From Bacteroidales bacterium (lineage in GTDB: Bacteria; Bacteroidota; Bacteroidia; Bacteroidales; B18-G4), in assembly GCA_023145125.1 (NCBI GenBank), contig JAGLEK010000572.1:1-10145 (forward strand): a stretch of 10,145 nt of DNA, written 5' to 3'. Shown here piece by piece: positions 7,515 through 10,145 of the stretch. The translations under genes were made by a program, and so were the position numbers. The stretch's first letter is position 1. Every line of letters starts with the position of its first letter. The notes beneath the pieces are model-generated. The model worked only from the letters and a program-made list of their open reading frames with translations, did not search any database and was not told where the DNA came from.

Positions 7515-8864
7515 TTATTTTTCTTCTGCCTCTTTTTCGTCGTCCAGTTTAAATTTAATAGGCAGGTTATACTGTACTCTTACAGGCTTGCCTTTTTGTG
7601 TGCCTGGTTCCCATTTTGGCATAGTTTTCAATACCCTCAAAGCTTCATTGTCAAGGCTTTCTGCTGCGCCACGCAGAAGTTTAAAACCTGTTGTCTGGCC
7701 ATCCTTTTCTACTACAAACTGGACATAAACTGTCCCGCTGATACCCTCTTCCCTGGCCTTTTGTGGGTATTTGATATTTTCAGCAAGAAATTTATACATG
7801 GCATCTTTCCCTCCGGGGTATTTAGGCATAACCTCAACCACTGTAAAAATTGGAGCAGGCTTTTCCTGGTCTTGTGGTGCCACCTCCCGGATAATTATTA
7901 CTTCCGGCTGGGCAGGTGGGGCCTCAAGTGGCTTGTCTGGTGAAGAAACTTCTTTAGGTGGCGGCGGCGGTGCTTTTTCATCCTGCTGGGCCACCACATC
8001 CGTACTAAAGGATATTACCAGCATGAAGGATAGGGCAAGCGGAAAAGCAAATAATAGCTTTAAGCGTGCAAATTTTGTTGTTCTTTCTTTGGTCATCATA
8101 ATGAACCTCCTTTTTAATAATGATTTACTGAAATTATTTGTCAGATCGTTGATCTGAATCCCTGTGCTCTGGCTAAATAGCAGAGCACTGTAGACTTTGG
8201 CGTCTACCCCGCTGTGTAATACCCCTTCATCGGCCAGGTATTCATGAAGTGTTTTTACTGCATGACGATATAACCAGATGAAAGGATTGAACCATTGTAT
8301 AATCGTGATTAGTTCAAGTAATATCAGATCCAGGCTATGCCTCTGCCTGATGTGTACCCGCTCATGTGCTATGATCTTTTTTGCCTCCCGGGAGTCGATA
8401 TCCCTTCGGTTCATGAAAACCAGGTTAAAGAATGAAAACGGGGAATAAAATTTGTCTGTAAAAACAAAATGGATTCCCTCATGTTCAGAAATACCGAATC
8501 GTTTGGTAAGCACGTAGAGCTGTATAAGCTGATATATGAAGCGAATCGAAAAAATAGCAACTCCGGTCAGGTAAACGACAAGCAGTGGCTGGTAAATATT
8601 GGGATGTACCTCCATCGAAGCCTGTATGCCTTCAGGTGTGATGATCACCGGATCAAGCAGAACAAAATATATCTGTTCCCTGGCCGAAAAAAGGAAGGAG
8701 AAGTCAATAAATGGAATTAGCGCCGATACAAGAAGAGCGGAGATCAGATAAAAACGATTCGTTTTAAAAAAGGTATCCTTTCTGAGGAAAGTATAATATA
8801 TGATGTATAAAGCGGCAATGCACAGTGATGATTGCAGCAATATGGAAAAGAAATTATTCATCAT
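7515..8864 (-). CDS. M56 family (BlaR1/MecR1-like) membrane metallopeptidase with TonB C-terminal domain
   Basis: 449 residues from the ATG at 8864 (numbering from there). The longest frame starts at a TTG at 8870; the ATG, or the one at 8861, is more likely and overlaps the repressor's end by 11 bp. Transmembrane segments are seen at about 6-27, 38-58, 91-112 and 176-198. HERVH (167-171) is the gluzincin zinc motif and HEYLADE (207-213) holds the probable third ligand, Glu208. A further membrane segment at about 269-292 is followed by a Pro-rich linker (PPPPP near 299-303) and a TonB_C domain at about 345-439 (SGTVYVQFVVEKDG, MPKWEPGTQKGKPVRVQYNLP). Unlike BlaR1 it has no penicillin-binding sensor domain; the TonB-like domain occupies the periplasmic position. 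Expected role: sense an envelope state and trigger cleavage of the partner repressor. The real signal is unknown. It ends at a strong terminator. Confidence 0.92.
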   Translation of the reverse strand: MMNNFFSILLQSSLCIAALYIIYYTFLRKDTFFKTNRFYLISALLVSALIPFIDFSFLFSAREQIYFVLLDPVIITPEGIQASMEVHPNIYQPLLVVYLTGVAIFSIRFIYQLIQLYVLTKRFGISEHEGIHFVFTDKFYSPFSFFNLVFMNRRDIDSREAKKIIAHERVHIRQRHSLDLILLELITIIQWFNPFIWLYRHAVKTLHEYLADEGVLHSGVDAKVYSALLFSQSTGIQINDLTNNFSKSLLKRRFIMMTKERTTKFARLKLLFAFPLALSFMLVISFSTDVVAQQDEKAPPPPPKEVSSPDKPLEAPPAQPEVIIIREVAPQDQEKPAPIFTVVEVMPKYPGGKDAMYKFLAENIKYPQKAREEGISGTVYVQFVVEKDGQTTGFKLLRGAAESLDNEALRVLKTMPKWEPGTQKGKPVRVQYNLPIKFKLDDEKEAEEK

Positions 8865-9240
8865 TTTCAATTTTTTTCCGGATTATCTCTTCTGCCATGG
8901 CCTGTTTTAATTCCTCAAGCTCCAGTAAATTCAGGTTATTGTCGTTTGTAAAAAAGGAAACCATTTCACGGTAAGAATTACCGAAATAGTTTTTCATGAA
9001 ATGCCCGAAGTAGGATTTGGTGTATTCCTTTTTGGAAACAATGGGGAAATACTCATGAGATTTGCCATAAGCAGTATGATCGACAAACCCTTTTTTCTCG
9101 AGAATCCGTACAATTGTTGAAACCGTGTTGTATGCCGGCTTGGGATTTTTTAGTTCATCAAGAATATCATTAACGAAACCCTTGCCGAGTTTCCATAGGA
9201 TTTGCATAAGCTCCTCTTCCGCCTTGGTCAGCTCTTTCAT
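8854..9240 (-). CDS. BlaI/MecI/CopY-family transcriptional repressor
   Basis: 128 residues from the ATG at 9240. The frame extends three codons to a TTG at 9249, but MKELTKAEEELMQILW is the usual family N-terminus. A winged-helix DNA-binding domain covers about residues 1-70, with the recognition helix in YNTVSTIVRILEKKG (37-51) and the wing near 54-65 (HTAYGKSHEYFP). The C-terminal helices (about 70-128) would dimerise. The stretch REMVSFFTNDNN (91-102) aligns by eye with the place where BlaR1/MecR1 signalling leads to cleavage of BlaI/MecI, before a Phe; Ser95-Phe96 is the nearest equivalent, which is inference. The gene overlaps the M56 gene, the classic repressor/sensor-protease pair. Its own upstream region is crowded with TTAGTT/AACTAA half-sites, which suggests autorepression. 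Confidence 0.94.
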   Translation of the reverse strand: MKELTKAEEELMQILWKLGKGFVNDILDELKNPKPAYNTVSTIVRILEKKGFVDHTAYGKSHEYFPIVSKKEYTKSYFGHFMKNYFGNSYREMVSFFTNDNNLNLLELEELKQAMAEEIIRKKIENDE

Positions 9241-9256
9241 GTTATTCAATGTTTTG

Positions 9257-9293
9257 TTAGTTTAATAACTAAAAAGTTAGTTATAACTGTTAA
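9257..9293. promoter_or_regulatory. Operator cluster next to the BlaI-type gene start
   Basis: Half-sites alternate at exact 10-bp steps: TTAGTT (9257-9262), AACTAA (9267-9272), TTAGTT (9277-9282). They form two overlapping dyads with 4-base spacers, TTAGTT-TAAT-AACTAA and AACTAA-AAAG-TTAGTT. A further 10-base palindrome AGTTATAACT lies at 9279-9288. The cluster sits 17-53 bp upstream of the repressor ATG, inside the leader if the promoter at 9335-9365 is used. Dyads with a TAGT/ACTA core fit a winged-helix dimer of the BlaI type. Binding itself is inferred. Confidence 0.6.
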
Positions 9294-9322
9294 AAAAAAA
9301 GGTTTTCCTGTGGTATTACCTT
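9292..9322 (-). other. Weak hairpin followed by a nine-U tract in the repressor leader
   Basis: On the minus strand AAGGT (9318-9322) can pair with ACCTT (9299-9303) across a 14-base loop and runs directly into nine T residues (9292-9300). It lies between the likely promoter and the repressor ATG, so it could act as a leaky attenuator or simply be an AT-rich slippage-prone tract. The stem is only five pairs, so a real terminator is doubtful. Confidence 0.25.
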
Positions 9323-9334
9323 CATATATCGTGC

Positions 9335-9365
9335 CAAATGTACAACTAAAAGTTTAGTAATACAA
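9335..9365 (-). promoter_or_regulatory. Bacteroidota-type promoter of the BlaI/M56 operon
   Basis: On the minus strand the -7 element is TACATTTG (complement of 9335-9342), a full match to TAnnTTTG. TTG (complement of 9363-9365) lies 20 bp upstream, as in Bacteroidota sigma-ABfr promoters. Transcription should begin about 5-10 bases beyond 9335, giving a leader of roughly 90 nt. The ACTAAA-AG-TTTAGT dyad (9345-9358) fills the spacer, so a bound repressor would exclude RNA polymerase. Confidence 0.7.
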
Positions 9366-9379
9366 CTAAAGACATAGTT
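9341..9379. promoter_or_regulatory. Tandem operator pair overlapping the repressor promoter
   Basis: Two dyads have the same 6-4-6 geometry: AACTAA-AAGT-TTAGTA (9344-9359) and AACTAA-AGAC-ATAGTT (9364-9379), each with one mismatch. TACAACTAAA is repeated exactly at 9341-9350 and 9361-9370, a 20-bp direct repeat equal to two helical turns. Thus four half-sites fall at 9344, 9354, 9364 and 9374, all on one face of the helix. They cover the -33 element and spacer of the promoter. The same geometry recurs at 9257-9282. Confidence 0.65.
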
Positions 9380-9452
9380 TATTTTTAATAATGTGAATAT
9401 TTATAATATTTATAAAACTTAAATTTGTGTTTTTAAATTACTGCGATTTGCG

Positions 9453-9484
9453 TTTATAAACTAAAGTTATAGGAGTTAAATTTC
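9453..9484 (+). promoter_or_regulatory. Possible promoter of the histidine kinase gene, with one operator half-site
   Basis: TTTA (9453-9456), a 20-bp spacer and TAAATTTC (9477-9484) resemble a Bacteroidota promoter with one mismatch in each element. The spacer contains AACTAAAGTTATAG (9459-9472), one full AACTAA half-site followed by a degenerate second half, echoing the arrangement in the BlaI promoter. A perfect -7 match, TAAATTTG (9420-9427), also occurs but has no TTG at the right distance. The remaining DNA from 9485 to 9603 is AT-rich and shows nothing else I can name. Confidence 0.3.
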
Positions 9485-9603
9485 GGGTTTCATTAATTTA
9501 TAAATAGCATGAAAAGAATTATTTTCTAAATTTACGTGGCGCAGAAGTAAAATAGGCATGCATAAGCTGCGTTAATGCTTTAGGATAATAAACCGGGCCA
9601 TAG

Positions 9604-10145
9604 ATGAATATTTACACTAAACAGAAGAGATGGAACTGGGTGCTGTTCGCAATAGCTGTGATTATTGTAACAGGATCTCTGTGGTATACCAACATACTGG
9701 TAAAGAAAATTGCGCGATCGGAGCGGAACAATGTCAGGATATGGGCAAATGCAATACAGCGAAAGGCGAACCTGGTTACTTATACAGAGACATTTTTTGA
9801 GATTATCAGGGAAGAGGAGAGAAAGAGAGCAGAGATATTAGCAGATGCCTCTAAGAACATGATAGGTGAAGTGAATTCAGAGGTATTGGATATTTATTAT
9901 AAGATCATTACCGGAAACCATACTATTCCGGTGATTATGACAAAGGAAAACGATAGTATCATACATGCACGAAATGTTGATGACAGGGTTAGCCTTTATG
10001 ATGTTCTGGAAGGTGACCTGAAAAAAGAATTCACAGTATATAATCCCATTCGTATAGAATACCTGCCGGGCGAATTTCAAATCCTGTATTTTAAGGAATC
10101 CCTTGTATATACCGACCTGCGACAGGTTCTGAACGACCTGAACGA
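9604..10145 (+). CDS. Probable sensor histidine kinase, N-terminal sensor region only (runs off the window)
   Basis: About 180 residues are visible from the ATG at 9604 and the frame is open at the window end. MNIYTKQKRWNWVLFAIAV begins with a basic segment and leads into one membrane helix (about 11-32). A helical region rich in charged residues follows (about 33-90, including ARSERNNVRIWANAIQRKA and FFEIIREEERKRAEILADA). Then comes an extracytoplasmic alpha/beta region with VIMTKENDSIIHARNV (110-125) and, near the edge, YFKESLVYTDLRQVLNDLNE. This pattern resembles the N-termini of Bacteroidota sensor kinases that I recognise from memory. No H-box or ATPase domain is in view, so the kinase call is an inference from resemblance. 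It is transcribed divergently from the BlaI-type repressor, with 363 bp between the starts. Confidence 0.6.
   Translation, partial: MNIYTKQKRWNWVLFAIAVIIVTGSLWYTNILVKKIARSERNNVRIWANAIQRKANLVTYTETFFEIIREEERKRAEILADASKNMIGEVNSEVLDIYYKIITGNHTIPVIMTKENDSIIHARNVDDRVSLYDVLEGDLKKEFTVYNPIRIEYLPGEFQILYFKESLVYTDLRQVLNDLN

Noticed and set aside
8865..8870. TTG start for the M56 gene at 8870
   Set aside because: Two ATG codons lie two and three codons downstream (8864, 8861) and still give an overlap with the repressor gene; no feature favours TTG.
9241..9249. TTG start for the BlaI-type gene at 9249
   Set aside because: The ATG at 9240 yields the standard family N-terminus; the three extra residues add nothing.
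9510..9530. Tiny ATG-stop frame (MKRIIF) upstream of the kinase gene, considered as a leader peptide
   Set aside because: Six codons with no regulatory residue pattern or hairpin; expected by chance.
9877..10080. Minus-strand open frame of 67 codons at the right end
   Set aside because: Antisense to the continuous plus-strand kinase-like frame; no independent support.
1..10145. CRISPR arrays, tRNA or rRNA genes, insertion sequences, attachment sites
   Set aside because: I saw no regularly spaced repeats, no transposase frame with terminal inverted repeats and no tRNA cloverleaf pattern on reading both strands.

Overview
The window looks like a chromosomal segment from a member of the Bacteroidota, probably an anaerobic or proteolytic Bacteroidales/Marinilabiliales-type organism. 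This rests on an S46 dipeptidyl-peptidase gene (a family rich in this phylum), a BlaI repressor paired with an M56 peptidase that carries a TonB C-terminal domain, a lipoprotein with acidic residues right after the lipidated cysteine, no clear Shine-Dalgarno sequences, and a promoter of the Bacteroidota type (TTG, 20 bp, TACATTTG). The genus is not identifiable by eye.

Layout. Seven complete genes and one partial gene lie on the minus strand; one partial gene at the right end is on the plus strand. Read in the direction of minus-strand transcription: (1) 9240-7515, a BlaI/MecI-type repressor overlapping an M56 (BlaR1-like) membrane metallopeptidase, closed by a strong intrinsic terminator at 7466-7499. 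(2) 7285-2911, a four-gene MacAB-type ABC exporter: ATPase, two paralogous FtsX/MacB-type permeases and a HlyD/MacA-type periplasmic adaptor. No TolC gene is in view. (3) 2794 to the left edge, two exported peptidase genes 29 bp apart: an M49-like (DPP III-like) zinc peptidase lipoprotein and an S46 serine dipeptidyl-peptidase cut by the window edge. On the plus strand from 9604 runs the N-terminal sensor part of what is probably a membrane histidine kinase, divergent from the BlaI gene.

How they may work together. Known BlaI/BlaR1 logic predicts that the M56 protein senses an envelope signal and inactivates the repressor. The 363-bp divergent region holds repeated TTAGTT/AACTAA half-sites with 10-bp register. 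Some overlap the recognisable promoter of the BlaI gene, as expected for autoregulation. A 14-base copy of one of these elements, TTTAATAACTAAAA, recurs 23-36 bp upstream of the ABC ATPase start. This suggests that the exporter operon belongs to the same regulon, which is the most interesting inference from this window. Whether the two peptidases downstream are functionally linked to the exporter is open; they share only orientation and proximity.

Start codons. The longest open frames for the BlaI and M56 genes begin with TTG. I moved both starts to nearby internal ATG codons (9240 and 8864), which give normal family N-termini and a short translational overlap.
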